Below are positions 16,945 to 26,934 of a DNA stretch of 64,000 bases, piece by piece. The notes under the pieces were generated by a model. It searched no databases, had not been told where the DNA came from, and saw only the letters and a list, made by a program, of their open reading frames with translations. The stretch lies in contig JAJRSA010000001.1 in NCBI GenBank assembly GCA_024279035.1, forward strand, positions 32,894 through 96,893. Direction: 5' to 3'. This DNA is from Alphaproteobacteria bacterium. GTDB lineage: Bacteria; Pseudomonadota; Alphaproteobacteria; Micavibrionales; Micavibrionaceae. Every line of letters starts with the position of its first letter. Position 1 is the stretch's first letter. The translations under genes and the position numbers were made by a program.

Positions 16945-19899
16945 TTAAAGCCCCTTTAGTAGCCCTCCAAGAGCGTTTTTTAATGCATCTTCTGCATCGG
17001 TAGGCTTGGCAGGATTATTTGAAGTTTCTTCTCCTGCAGCAGGCTCTGCTTGGGATTCTTTTTGAGCACTTCCGAACAGATCAATACCCAGTTTTTTATT
17101 GAGCTTGTCCGCTATCCCTTTATCCTTTAACAGTCCTTTTAAGCGACGCTGAACCAAATTTTCTAGCGCTCCCCCCCCTGCGGATTTCACAGGATTATCG
17201 AGAGAACCTCTAAACGACATATCAAAAGACTCTATATCTGCGCCTTTTGGGCTTACCTTATTATTGATATCAATCGTCCATTTGGGAAGATCAAGATTTC
17301 CTGTGACATCAAACCTTGCTTTTGGACCATCCAGTGTCACGGGGTTTAATTTCACAACACCTTGGCTGATATCAAATTGACCAGTGAGCGTGTCAAATTC
17401 TGTTTTTCCTTTGTACAAAACACTATTACTGATATCAGAGAGGCTGTTGAGACCTTTGAAATCTCCGTTAATGGCGCGCACAAAGCTTGTAATATCTACA
17501 CCATTAATAACAATACGCTCGCCCCTTAACCGAGCTTCCCCTTTTAAATTATTGACAAGAGATGCCATAGATATACCTTGTGTGGTGATGTTTTCAGATG
17601 CTTGAACTATAGCGCCTGTGATCATATTTGTATTTTTTCCTTTGATCGCACTGTACAGAGACTGTGCATTTAGATTTTTTGTATCCGCTTTAAACTGTAC
17701 AGAAGAAAACCCTTTTCCATTTTGACCAGAGACAATTTTTCCAGACACAAGAGCTGTCCCGTTAAACATATCCGCTTTCAACGCAGAGATTGTAAGCGCT
17801 CCATCTTTAACAACAAAATCAAGGGAAGGATTATTAAAGACCCATTTATTTTGTACAATTTTCTTTGCTTTCAGCTCTAGATTGACAGCAACGCTATTCA
17901 TCCATGCTGTTTCAATCGGCGTATTCGACCATTTAGACCCTTTCGCCGTCGATTGAGAGGAGGAACGAGAACTATTAGTGCGTGCTTGAGGAAAGACAAG
18001 AGCCCCAAGCGCAAGTTTTCCTGAGAGAGATGGAATAGCCCCTCCTGTTTGAATCGTTATAGCTCCACTTTCAATAGGAATGAGCCCAGCCTTTCCCTTT
18101 AAAGAGGTGATAGACAACGTCTCTCCCGCATAAGACACACCTACTTTCAAATCCAAAGGTTTTTGCCACGCGCGATCCATTGAGAAATCGGGTTGCGCCA
18201 TTTGAACGGCATTGACAAAATTGGCATGTTGGACACGTATATTCAAATCACTGAGCACTCGTGTACCAAGAGGATCTTTGGCGTGCCCACTGGCTGTAAG
18301 TGTTAGCCCTTTATTGCGGAGTTTGGTTGAAAACCCCATATCCTGCAAAGAACCCTTCACCGCGCCATCAATTTTAAGCGTTCCAATTTTTGAGGGATAG
18401 GCGTCTCTGTTAACCTCTAAAGACTTTAAGAGCGCATCAGCATTCGCTGTTTTAAGAGACGCTTTGAGATCTAAACCAGTAAGTTTTTGCGTATCTTCAA
18501 TCTTGCCTTTCAAAACAATTTCTGTGTCATAGTCTGCATTCACGGCGATCTTTTTGATCAATAGGGACTTCTTCTTTCCCACCACATCCACACGCACATT
18601 TTTGTATGTTTTCTCCTGATAGATCAGTGCGCCAAGATTAACCTTAATGTCACTATTCATCGGCAGACTAAACCCTAGATCTTTTGAAGGTTTAACACCC
18701 TCTTTGGACGACAAATCTTTGGAAAGCCCTGCTTGTCCAGCCAAGGACATCCACTCATCAACATTCAAAGACTCTGCATCTAATTTCAGAGTCACACCTT
18801 TTGAGAAATGATACTCTCCATGTCCTTTCAGCGCACTACCTCGCACAACGATATCATAGCGAGGAATCTCAATGGCCTCATCGCCCATCACAATATCCGC
18901 ATTGGCGCGCGCGCCTGACAAAAGAGAGCCAAGCATTCCCTGCCCTGTTTGATTTGTTGTTTCTTTTAAATTGAGTGTGATTGTGTCTGCTTTGTTGATA
19001 ATCACCCCTTCAAATTTCAGGCCTGCGAGTTCCGCGCTAAAATTATCCAACTGCACCATAGAAGCAGAATATTGAACATTCCCAGAGGCGGAAAAAGCCC
19101 CTTGCGCCTTATCTCCTACATAGTGCGAAATATCAGACCCTTTGAGGGCAAAAGCGCCCGATGTGAATTGCTTTTCCGCATCAACATGCCCTTTAAAAGA
19201 GGCCACCGCCATGTCTTCATCCAATGCAAGTTCGACTTCAACGGGAATTTTAGTCATATCTTCAAGGGACTCCACTGCCCCCGACACATCATAGCTCTGT
19301 CCATTATATTTAAAGAAGACATCTCCCTTAAATGGCCCTTGCAAGCTTTCAATCTCAGAATCTATATTCACGGCCTCTATTTTGTAATGTTGCCCTGTTT
19401 TCGCATTTCCAAAATTCAAAAGCCCGTCTGTAATTTTAAAATCATCAATGGAAAAATCATTCAGAGGAGAAGGTGTCTCTTCAGTGGTATTTTCTTCTGG
19501 TTTTTCTTGTGAGGCCACCAGAATTTCATTCTCCCAATTCCCTTTCCCTGTCTTATCAATCACAAGGTTCAGCGTTGGATGCACCAATTCAATCTCTTGC
19601 ACTTTGATTTTTTTAGACAACAAAGGCCAGAGCGCAACACTCACATACACCGCATCAAGATTTGCTAACTCCTGCCCTTTATTACGAACGCTCACCTCTT
19701 TGATCTTAATCGTCGGCATCGGCAAAATAGTCAAAGAGATATCCCCCTTCAACTCAAGAGCAAACCCAGATTTATCTTTCACTTGAGCCTGAATTTCAGG
19801 TTTATACTTGTTCCAATCCACAAAGCTCGGCACAATCAACACCCCAGCAATAAGTAAGATAGGAATAAGAAGTAGAATAGAGAGTATTTTCTTCATCAC
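16945..19899 (-). CDS. asmA: AsmA family protein (envelope lipid-transfer type)
   Basis: This 984-residue protein has one N-terminal membrane helix (residues ~4-24) and the AsmA opening VDWNKYKPEIQAQVKDKSG. A very long beta-rich periplasmic region with repeated DUF748/AsmA-like segments follows, and the tail contains LVQRRLKGLLKDKG. AsmA-like proteins are thought to form hydrophobic grooves that help carry phospholipid or organise the outer membrane. A G8 run on the coding strand (17171-17178, about 75 codons before the end) could permit slippage. The gene stands alone, with the recombinase relic immediately after its stop. Confidence 0.85.
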   Translation of the reverse strand: MMKKILSILLLIPILLIAGVLIVPSFVDWNKYKPEIQAQVKDKSGFALELKGDISLTILPMPTIKIKEVSVRNKGQELANLDAVYVSVALWPLLSKKIKVQEIELVHPTLNLVIDKTGKGNWENEILVASQEKPEENTTEETPSPLNDFSIDDFKITDGLLNFGNAKTGQHYKIEAVNIDSEIESLQGPFKGDVFFKYNGQSYDVSGAVESLEDMTKIPVEVELALDEDMAVASFKGHVDAEKQFTSGAFALKGSDISHYVGDKAQGAFSASGNVQYSASMVQLDNFSAELAGLKFEGVIINKADTITLNLKETTNQTGQGMLGSLLSGARANADIVMGDEAIEIPRYDIVVRGSALKGHGEYHFSKGVTLKLDAESLNVDEWMSLAGQAGLSKDLSSKEGVKPSKDLGFSLPMNSDIKVNLGALIYQEKTYKNVRVDVVGKKKSLLIKKIAVNADYDTEIVLKGKIEDTQKLTGLDLKASLKTANADALLKSLEVNRDAYPSKIGTLKIDGAVKGSLQDMGFSTKLRNKGLTLTASGHAKDPLGTRVLSDLNIRVQHANFVNAVQMAQPDFSMDRAWQKPLDLKVGVSYAGETLSITSLKGKAGLIPIESGAITIQTGGAIPSLSGKLALGALVFPQARTNSSRSSSQSTAKGSKWSNTPIETAWMNSVAVNLELKAKKIVQNKWVFNNPSLDFVVKDGALTISALKADMFNGTALVSGKIVSGQNGKGFSSVQFKADTKNLNAQSLYSAIKGKNTNMITGAIVQASENITTQGISMASLVNNLKGEARLRGERIVINGVDITSFVRAINGDFKGLNSLSDISNSVLYKGKTEFDTLTGQFDISQGVVKLNPVTLDGPKARFDVTGNLDLPKWTIDINNKVSPKGADIESFDMSFRGSLDNPVKSAGGGALENLVQRRLKGLLKDKGIADKLNKKLGIDLFGSAQKESQAEPAAGEETSNNPAKPTDAEDALKNALGGLLKGL

Positions 19900-20093
19900 A
19901 AAGCTCCATAGAAAAAATGAATGGTGGAGATAGTTATAGTCTTTTTAGGGGAAAGTGAAAGGATTTTCCTATTCCCTTTGACATCTAAAGAATATTGTTA
20001 CCATACAAAAGATGCCTATCGAAGCCAAGGTTAAATAGAATTAACATGGGTCTTCTTTTGTATCAATTTATGACAAAAATAAGATTCGAGAGT

Positions 20094-22733
20094 TTAATTC
20101 TGTACACTCTCACTAATCTGATCTCTAATTTCAATCGCACGCCCCATGAATTCTGTTCTGCCCTCATGGGCGATAGTGATCACATTGCCTTCGTTTTTCA
20201 AAAACAAGAGAGAGGCCGATGAGCCTTTGCCATTGGGTTTCACACACGCAATTTCATAGGTTTGTTTGTGCTCTGTTTGGAGAGAGGGAATAGCGGCAAA
20301 ATCACCACTACATTTTGAGTGTGTTCGATTTATATAGAGATCTACAATGTCCGAGAGAGGCTGCCCTGTTGCAGGTTTTTCTATGGCTGTTCCATGGATA
20401 TCCCCTTGTTTCCAGCGATAGATCTTCATTCCATCCTTTTGTTGCTCTTGGATGTCTGTTGAAATCTCTATGTTCGACATTAAATGACGCACATAATCTC
20501 CAGAATAAGAAGAAGAGGCTGGTTGAGATACAGGGACAATTTCAACGGAAGAGGAAGAGGCACTCGGCGATACTTTATTTACATGTTGTGCAACACGTCC
20601 AGACTCCAGAAGAGCAATGGTTTGATCTTTATCTGCAATAATGGATTCAAGATCAGAAAGTTTTGCGCGTTGCTCTCTATCCGCAATTTCTGGGTCAAAG
20701 AGAAGTTTTTCGATATCTTTCTTTTCTCCCTCACATTGAAGGTCTTTTTGCTCCACCAAACGCCCAAGGCTCATAATTTCACGTTGAGCCTCCTGATAAC
20801 GGTAGGTCGCTTTTTCAAGATCCCAGCTAGCATCCGCGGATAACTGTATTTTTTTTTCAGACGCTTTGAGGGCAATCATCTCTTTTTCTAAAAAATCCTT
20901 TTGATCTTCTAGCTCAATATTTTGAGCTTTTATGGCATCCAGATCGACCAAAGCGGATTTATACCTTCGATCAAGGAAATTATATTCTTCTTGATAAGAA
21001 ACGGCCATCTTGTCATCGGCCTTCTGCGCTTTTATTTGACTCTCAAGATCTTGTTTTTCTCTTTCCAGAGCAGCAATTAGACTATTTTTTCCTTCCATTT
21101 TCTTTTCTAAGTCTTTGACAAAAGCATCTTGCGCCAAATCAACGGGAGGGGATATGTTGTCTTCAAGGTCTTTCTCTTGTTCTTGCAATAAGGCCTCAAT
21201 TTTATTTTGTTTCTCTAAATTTTCCTTTTCTAGGGCAACTATTGTCTTTTCTTTTTCTGCGACACCCTCCATCGTCAAAGTCTGTTCCGCTAGATTTGCT
21301 CCTTGATTTCCTTCTAGTCGTGAGATCTCCGCCTTATTAAAGTCCAGAGTGTTTTGTAAATCAGAAATAGACACTAGGGAGTCTTTTACTTGACGTTGAA
21401 GGCTTACAATTTGGACATCTTTTTCTTGAAGTGAGACTGCCTCTAGAAGATTTCCCTTCTCTGACTCTTTTATATTCTCGTTCAAAGCCCCTAATTCTGA
21501 GACAAGGTGATCTCTTTCTTGTAGAAGAGTATTTTTATCTGTGTTCAGGGTCGTGATTTCTTTTTGGAGAGTCTCAAAACGCGCATCCTCTGCCTTGTTT
21601 AAATCTAGGGCAGTTTCTAACTCAGAAGCAGAGGACAGAGCGTTTTTTAACTGACGTTGAAGATTTGTGATTTGCGTGTCTTTTTCTTGCAAAGAGGTAA
21701 GCTTTGTCATTTCACCTTGTTCACTCTGCGTTATAGTCTGCTTAAGTGCGCTCAAGTCAAAGAGAAGGCTATCTCTCTCCTTCTGAATTGTGTTTAACAG
21801 GCTTTTTTTTTCAGAGAGATCAAGAGTAAGAGAATCGAGTGTTAGAACATTCATCTCTGATTTTGATTTATAACTTTCTTTTGTATGTTCCAATTCAAGA
21901 ATGCGCTCTTTAAGCTCTACCAAGGTTTCTTCTAAGATTTTCTTTTCTTCCTTAACAGTCTGCAATTCCGTACGCAAAGACTCTACATTTTCAAGGTTTT
22001 TCTTGAGATGAGAGAGGGACTCTTTTTCTGATTTAAGCTGTTTGTTTTCCTGCTCAAGAATAAATAGCTTTTCTCTCGCCTCTTCTGTTTTGGCATCACT
22101 CGTCATAGAGGCCATTTTAGTATCTGTGGCACGACGCTGGTCTCTTAAAAGAGTATTTAATTTTTCATTCTCAGTTTTAACAGTTTCTAACTCTTTCTCT
22201 TTAGCCGCTTGTTTGGTGTTATCCGTTATACTTATTTCCTTTGAGACAGGCACGAGATTCGCCACACATGAGACCAATTTATTTTTCATTTCCAAAGGGT
22301 TTTTAAGAGAAAAGCTATGCTCCTCTCCTTCAATATCCAAGCTCAATATAGAGGTTTCCACTAGCGCTTCCATGAGCTGAGGGTCTTCACCCAGTGGAAA
22401 AATGACAGCATTGTTCGTGGACGGGGTTAGATTAAAAGAACGGGAGACACTTCCAGACTTTACCTTAAATGCATATGTCTGTTGTGTTTGAAACATAGAT
22501 TTTTGAAAATCAACAGCCAAGGACAGAGATCCATCCCTTCTTTTTGCGAATGTCGCATAGACCTTATCCGAAAACCCTTGTGAGACAGAACAGTATTCCA
22601 TCCCTGCTTCACTGTGAACTGACCAGCTTGTTTTAGCCTTATACAAAGAGGCAATAGATTGGCTCATCGCCCCCAGAGAAACCGCTGACACCAGAATTGG
22701 TAGGGTAATAAATATATGTTTTGAGCTTTTCAT
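20094..22733 (-). CDS. Large exported coiled-coil protein with globular ends, function unknown
   Basis: The 879-residue protein starts with a signal peptide (about residues 1-28). A ~130-residue globular domain follows, with WSVHSEAGMEYCSVSQGF and a later Phe/Tyr pattern faintly like IalB-type domains. Some 480 residues (about 180-670) are continuous heptad-rich coiled coil with internal similarity between the ITNLQRQLKNAL and IVSLQRQVKDSL stretches. A C-terminal globular domain (~740-879) contains two cysteines. It precedes the double-TcpQ gene, read from the opposite end with only a 45-base gap, so both may belong to one envelope complex. I recognise no named family. Confidence 0.65.
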   Translation of the reverse strand: MKSSKHIFITLPILVSAVSLGAMSQSIASLYKAKTSWSVHSEAGMEYCSVSQGFSDKVYATFAKRRDGSLSLAVDFQKSMFQTQQTYAFKVKSGSVSRSFNLTPSTNNAVIFPLGEDPQLMEALVETSILSLDIEGEEHSFSLKNPLEMKNKLVSCVANLVPVSKEISITDNTKQAAKEKELETVKTENEKLNTLLRDQRRATDTKMASMTSDAKTEEAREKLFILEQENKQLKSEKESLSHLKKNLENVESLRTELQTVKEEKKILEETLVELKERILELEHTKESYKSKSEMNVLTLDSLTLDLSEKKSLLNTIQKERDSLLFDLSALKQTITQSEQGEMTKLTSLQEKDTQITNLQRQLKNALSSASELETALDLNKAEDARFETLQKEITTLNTDKNTLLQERDHLVSELGALNENIKESEKGNLLEAVSLQEKDVQIVSLQRQVKDSLVSISDLQNTLDFNKAEISRLEGNQGANLAEQTLTMEGVAEKEKTIVALEKENLEKQNKIEALLQEQEKDLEDNISPPVDLAQDAFVKDLEKKMEGKNSLIAALEREKQDLESQIKAQKADDKMAVSYQEEYNFLDRRYKSALVDLDAIKAQNIELEDQKDFLEKEMIALKASEKKIQLSADASWDLEKATYRYQEAQREIMSLGRLVEQKDLQCEGEKKDIEKLLFDPEIADREQRAKLSDLESIIADKDQTIALLESGRVAQHVNKVSPSASSSSVEIVPVSQPASSSYSGDYVRHLMSNIEISTDIQEQQKDGMKIYRWKQGDIHGTAIEKPATGQPLSDIVDLYINRTHSKCSGDFAAIPSLQTEHKQTYEIACVKPNGKGSSASLLFLKNEGNVITIAHEGRTEFMGRAIEIRDQISESVQN

Positions 22734-22778
22734 GTGAGGGTCCTTAACTTATTCCGCAGAAACGATAGTAACTATTTT

Positions 22779-23702
22779 TTATAAATTTTTCTTAACATGA
22801 AGATACAGCATCCCTGACTTAGGGTCTCGGTACATATCTCCAACAGGGCGCATATTTGTTCGTATATTTCCTTCTTGTGTATATTGATCCAACAAGAGCG
22901 CCAAAGCATCCTCTATCTTTCCATACGCAAAAAAACTATTGGGAACCATAATATCAAACGGATAGTCCCATATCAGTTCGTAGTGCCCTGAAGATTGCCA
23001 CTGTCTCAGCACTTTGTTTAAAGACTCGTTTTTCTCTGCTTTCCATTTTTGCTCTACTTTCAAATTTGGTGTAGAGGAAGCAGCCTGATGACCTGTGATC
23101 TGAGACATCGCTTTAACTTTGGCATAAGGGACCATCTTCTCTATATCTACATTTGTGGAAGAGCTCTCTAAATAGCTCAATTCCCCTTCGACAGTCCCTT
23201 GCATTCCTGTATCAAATAAATGTGTTAAGGCGCCTTCAAATCCTCCAAAATAGGAGACAGAATCCATAACAGTCCTTCGATCTTCCACAGCCCACACAAG
23301 GTCCACACCTGCGCGCCCGCTCCATCGACGAATAACATCTCTCAACGACTCTCCTTGGTCTGCTTTCCATGTTTCAACATTAATATGTTTGAATATTGGT
23401 ATAGGGACAGGGTGCGTCTGATGATGCATAGGGTGCCCAGTATCTTTTGAATAGACTTGAAGAACTGGTTTTTTAGGCCTGTCTGGGGCAACAGGTTCCA
23501 TGGGAATAGCGCCATGACTCATCTCAGGGGGGTGTTCTATAATAGACATCGGAACGATAGAAGAAGGCTCTTCCAGCATAGTCTTTTGTTGTCCGTCCCT
23601 TCGTCCATCAAAGCCAAAACCAGCGTAAGAGACAACAGGTATAAAAATAAATATAGAGAAAGAAAAAAGAAGGGAACGGAAGAAAGAAAAAGTCATAAAC
23701 AC
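22779..23702 (-). CDS. Exported protein with two tandem TcpQ C-terminal-type domains
   Basis: After a signal peptide (about residues 1-28) and a Pro-rich linker come two copies of a TcpQ_C-like domain. The first starts at WKADQGESLRDVIRRW and the second at WKAEKNESLNKVLRQW; each has a second half of the form 'F.G..E.AL..L'. TcpQ domains occur in outer-membrane accessory proteins of toxin-coregulated pili and type IV secretion-like systems, where they help secretins localise. The 307-residue protein is transcribed immediately before the large coiled-coil gene. A link to the pilus machine at 2-16 kb is possible but not shown. Confidence 0.75.
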   Translation of the reverse strand: MFMTFSFFRSLLFSFSIFIFIPVVSYAGFGFDGRRDGQQKTMLEEPSSIVPMSIIEHPPEMSHGAIPMEPVAPDRPKKPVLQVYSKDTGHPMHHQTHPVPIPIFKHINVETWKADQGESLRDVIRRWSGRAGVDLVWAVEDRRTVMDSVSYFGGFEGALTHLFDTGMQGTVEGELSYLESSSTNVDIEKMVPYAKVKAMSQITGHQAASSTPNLKVEQKWKAEKNESLNKVLRQWQSSGHYELIWDYPFDIMVPNSFFAYGKIEDALALLLDQYTQEGNIRTNMRPVGDMYRDPKSGMLYLHVKKNL

Positions 23703-23840
23703 GCCTGATTCGTTTAGTTAGAGGGTAATCGAGACTCATCACTACACCAGAAATACGGCAATCACAAGCGATCCTGCCTTTGAAGATTAAGAAAGATCTG
23801 AACAACTATCAAGAGTTTTTTATAGATTAAGCCCAAACGC

Positions 23841-24974
23841 TTACATCCGTGGTAATTTTGAGTCCTTGTGAAGGGAACATGACATCATTAACCCAAACCC
23901 AATAAGAGCTGCCATCATAGCTGTCCCCCCATATGAGACAAGGGGCATAGGCACACCCACGACAGGAATTAAGCCCATGACCATGGCAATATTGATAAAA
24001 ACATAGAGACAATAATTTATAATTAAGCCAAAGGCGAGCAAGCGTCCAAATCCATGGCGACATCGAAAGGCAATCGATATCCCATACAAAATAATTAAAA
24101 CATTAACCCCCAAAAGGAATAATCCTCCCCATAACCCCCACTCTTCAACCCAAAGCGTAAAGATAAAGTCAGTTTGTTTTTCGGGGAGAAAATTGAGATG
24201 ACTTTGTGATCCTTTCATAAATCCTTTGCCATTAATCCCTCCCGAACCAATTGCAATTTTTGATTGAGTAATATGATACCCTGCACCAAAAGGATCTCGT
24301 TCAGGGTTCAGAAATGTCAAAACACGCTCTTTTTGATAGTCGTGTAGTATCATCCAGACCACGGGGATAGAGCCCACTACTATTGCACCCCCTACAATAA
24401 AAATCCACAATGAGGCACCCGCAATAAAAAACATAACAATAGAACACATAACAATCATCAAGGATGTTCCCAGATCGGGCTGAGTCATTACCAATGCAAC
24501 AGGCAGAAGAACCATAATAGCAGGAGGAATAAGGAAAGAAAGACGACGCATATCTTGAAGTGTCGCCACATGAAAATATTTAGCCAACATCATAATCACT
24601 GCAATTTTCATCAACTCCGATGGTTGAATTTGAATAACACCCAAATCAATCCAGCGCTGGGCTCCCATTCCAATATGCCCCATGATTTCAACCCCCAAGA
24701 GCATCAAAAATCCAATCACATAACACGGGAAAGCCAAACGATACCACCACCGAATATCAATCACAGCAATCACCATTGCGCCAACTAACAAAACAAAAAA
24801 GCGCACCATCTGCCGTGATGCCCACGGAGACAAAGACCCATTCGCAGCAGAATAAAGAGACAAAAACCCTATTGAGGCCAAAATAGTCAAAAGTACAATT
24901 AAAAACCAGTTCATATGCAAGAGCTTAAATCGCAAACTATGGTCATTATGAAGAGTATTCGTGTGAGCAAACAT
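23841..24974 (-). CDS. rodA: Rod-shape peptidoglycan polymerase RodA
   Basis: This is a SEDS-family glycosyltransferase that polymerises lipid II for side-wall growth with PBP2. Its 377 residues carry about ten membrane segments. Conserved stretches include PSELMKIAVIMMLAKYF, TQPDLGTSLM, and near the end VVGVPMPLVSYGGTAM, the diagnostic C-terminal motif. The gene follows mrdA by 2 bases, so it is the last member of mreC-mreD-mrdA-rodA. Confidence 0.96.
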   Translation of the reverse strand: MFAHTNTLHNDHSLRFKLLHMNWFLIVLLTILASIGFLSLYSAANGSLSPWASRQMVRFFVLLVGAMVIAVIDIRWWYRLAFPCYVIGFLMLLGVEIMGHIGMGAQRWIDLGVIQIQPSELMKIAVIMMLAKYFHVATLQDMRRLSFLIPPAIMVLLPVALVMTQPDLGTSLMIVMCSIVMFFIAGASLWIFIVGGAIVVGSIPVVWMILHDYQKERVLTFLNPERDPFGAGYHITQSKIAIGSGGINGKGFMKGSQSHLNFLPEKQTDFIFTLWVEEWGLWGGLFLLGVNVLIILYGISIAFRCRHGFGRLLAFGLIINYCLYVFINIAMVMGLIPVVGVPMPLVSYGGTAMMAALIGFGLMMSCSLHKDSKLPRM

Positions 24975-24976
24975 GT

Positions 24977-26932
24977 TTAAACCTCGCCTAATCCGCCATT
25001 GGGCTTAAATAATTTAGAGGCGGGGTGACGTTTTTGGACTTCGCGGAGGATATCTCTGGCGATGGGCGCGGCCGCACTTGATCCTCCTCCTCCGTGTTCG
25101 ACCAACACTGAGCACGCATATCTAGGTTTATGCACGGGAGCATAGCCGACAAAAAGAGCATGGTGACGATGTTTCCACTCTACGTCTTCTTGTTTTAGAC
25201 CTGAGTCACGATCCGCTTTACTAATCCGTTTCACCTGCGCCGTTCCTGTTTTGCCTCCCATTGACATCCCCTCTTCACGGATACGAGAGGCCCGTGCCGT
25301 TCCATTGTCTCCCATCACCACACGATCCATTCCCCGCTTGATCAATTGCAAATGATACGGATCAAGCTCTAAAGAGGGCCATTCCTCATTATATTGTGGA
25401 CGAGAGTCAATATAGCCATTCACCCATGGCTTTACTGCGCGCCCTCCATTTACAAGACGCGCCACCATGGTCACCAATTGCAATGGCGTTGTGAGGACAT
25501 ACCCTTGCCCTATAGACGCTATGACAGTCTCTCCTAACTGCCATTTTTCACCTATTGCACGTTTTTTCCACGCTTTATCAGGAATAAGCCCTGACTTTTC
25601 TCCTTGTATATCAAATCCAAGATCTTCCCCCAAACCAAAACGACGAGACATCTGTGCAATCTTCTCAATGCCAATTTCAACAGAGCGCTTATAAAAGAAG
25701 ACATCGCACGATTCTGCCAGAGCATTTGTCAAGTTCATCGATCCATGTCCCCAACGTTTCCAACAGTGGAATTTATCTCGTCCTAATTTAAAGTGTCCTG
25801 GACATTTTTCAATAGACCCCGAGTGAATATCTCCAGAGGCCAGCCCTGCCAAGGCCGTTACCATTTTAAAGGTTGATCCCGGAGGATACTGCCCCGTTAA
25901 GGCCTTATTGTTCAAGGGGTGTGTAGGATCATATAAAAGCTCATCCCATGCCTGTTGTCCAATCCCGTTGACAAAGCTATTGGGATCAAAAGAAGGGTGT
26001 GATGCCATGGCATAGACAGCTCCTGTATGAACATCCATAATCACCGCCGTTGCACTCCGATGTTGGGACAACACACTTTGCACATAAGATTGAAGCTCAG
26101 CGTCAATCGACAACGTTAGTTGTGATCCTATCTTTGGCGGATCTAGCCTTAAATCTTGGACTTCACGCCCTGTGGCATTTACTTCAACTTCCCGTTGCCC
26201 TGGCTCTCCTTGAAGGGTTTGATCAAATGTTTTTTCAATCCCTGTCTTCCCAATCTTAAATCCAGGAAGCATCTCAACGGGGTTTCCTGTCAAATCTTTT
26301 TCATTCGGAGTGCCCACATATCCTAAAAAATGAGCTGTAGAATCTAAGAAAGGATAGTATCTAACATTTGCGACATCTACACTAATCCCTGCTAGATGAG
26401 GGCGATTAACTTCTATCTTAGAGACCTCCTCCCATGACAAATTACGGCGTATCTCAACAGGCACAAAGCGCGCTACTTTTTTGACGGCTTTCATTACTTT
26501 TTTAATATCATTCTCTGAGACCTCAATCAGTTTTTGCAAGGAGACTAAAGACTCTCGGATATTTTCAACCTTTTCAGGGATAATAACAGCGCGATAATCT
26601 CTGATATTAATAGCAAGAGGAACTCCATATCGATCAACAATTTGCCCACGCTCTGGTGTCAGCATCAAAACATTCACACGGTTATTTTCTGCAAGATTCG
26701 TATATTTTTCTGATTGTGCAACTTGAAGCCATGCCAAGCGTGCCCCCAATATAGAAAAAATAACCCCCTGTCCCATTCCAATGACAAAAGCACGACGAGA
26801 AAACATCTCTAATCTTAAATTCTCTTGATTACCAGAGGATGGACGAGATCTTTTGAGATTCTTTTGGACTCCTCTTATAGATTTTTTTCGGTGCCATACA
26901 CGTCTTTTTCTGGAAGCGCTTTTAATCTCCAT
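24977..26932 (-). CDS. mrdA: Penicillin-binding protein 2 (elongasome transpeptidase)
   Basis: This monofunctional class B PBP cross-links side-wall peptidoglycan with RodA. Its 651 residues include a basic N-terminus and one membrane helix (about 49-68). The dimerisation domain starts near RGQIVDRYGVPLA. The transpeptidase has the active-site STFK (353-356), SCD as second motif (408-410) and GGKTGTAQ as third. The basic 40-residue leader before the helix is long. It follows mreD by 2 bases. Confidence 0.95.
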   Translation of the reverse strand: MEIKSASRKRRVWHRKKSIRGVQKNLKRSRPSSGNQENLRLEMFSRRAFVIGMGQGVIFSILGARLAWLQVAQSEKYTNLAENNRVNVLMLTPERGQIVDRYGVPLAINIRDYRAVIIPEKVENIRESLVSLQKLIEVSENDIKKVMKAVKKVARFVPVEIRRNLSWEEVSKIEVNRPHLAGISVDVANVRYYPFLDSTAHFLGYVGTPNEKDLTGNPVEMLPGFKIGKTGIEKTFDQTLQGEPGQREVEVNATGREVQDLRLDPPKIGSQLTLSIDAELQSYVQSVLSQHRSATAVIMDVHTGAVYAMASHPSFDPNSFVNGIGQQAWDELLYDPTHPLNNKALTGQYPPGSTFKMVTALAGLASGDIHSGSIEKCPGHFKLGRDKFHCWKRWGHGSMNLTNALAESCDVFFYKRSVEIGIEKIAQMSRRFGLGEDLGFDIQGEKSGLIPDKAWKKRAIGEKWQLGETVIASIGQGYVLTTPLQLVTMVARLVNGGRAVKPWVNGYIDSRPQYNEEWPSLELDPYHLQLIKRGMDRVVMGDNGTARASRIREEGMSMGGKTGTAQVKRISKADRDSGLKQEDVEWKHRHHALFVGYAPVHKPRYACSVLVEHGGGGSSAAAPIARDILREVQKRHPASKLFKPNGGLGEV

Positions 26933-26934
26933 TT

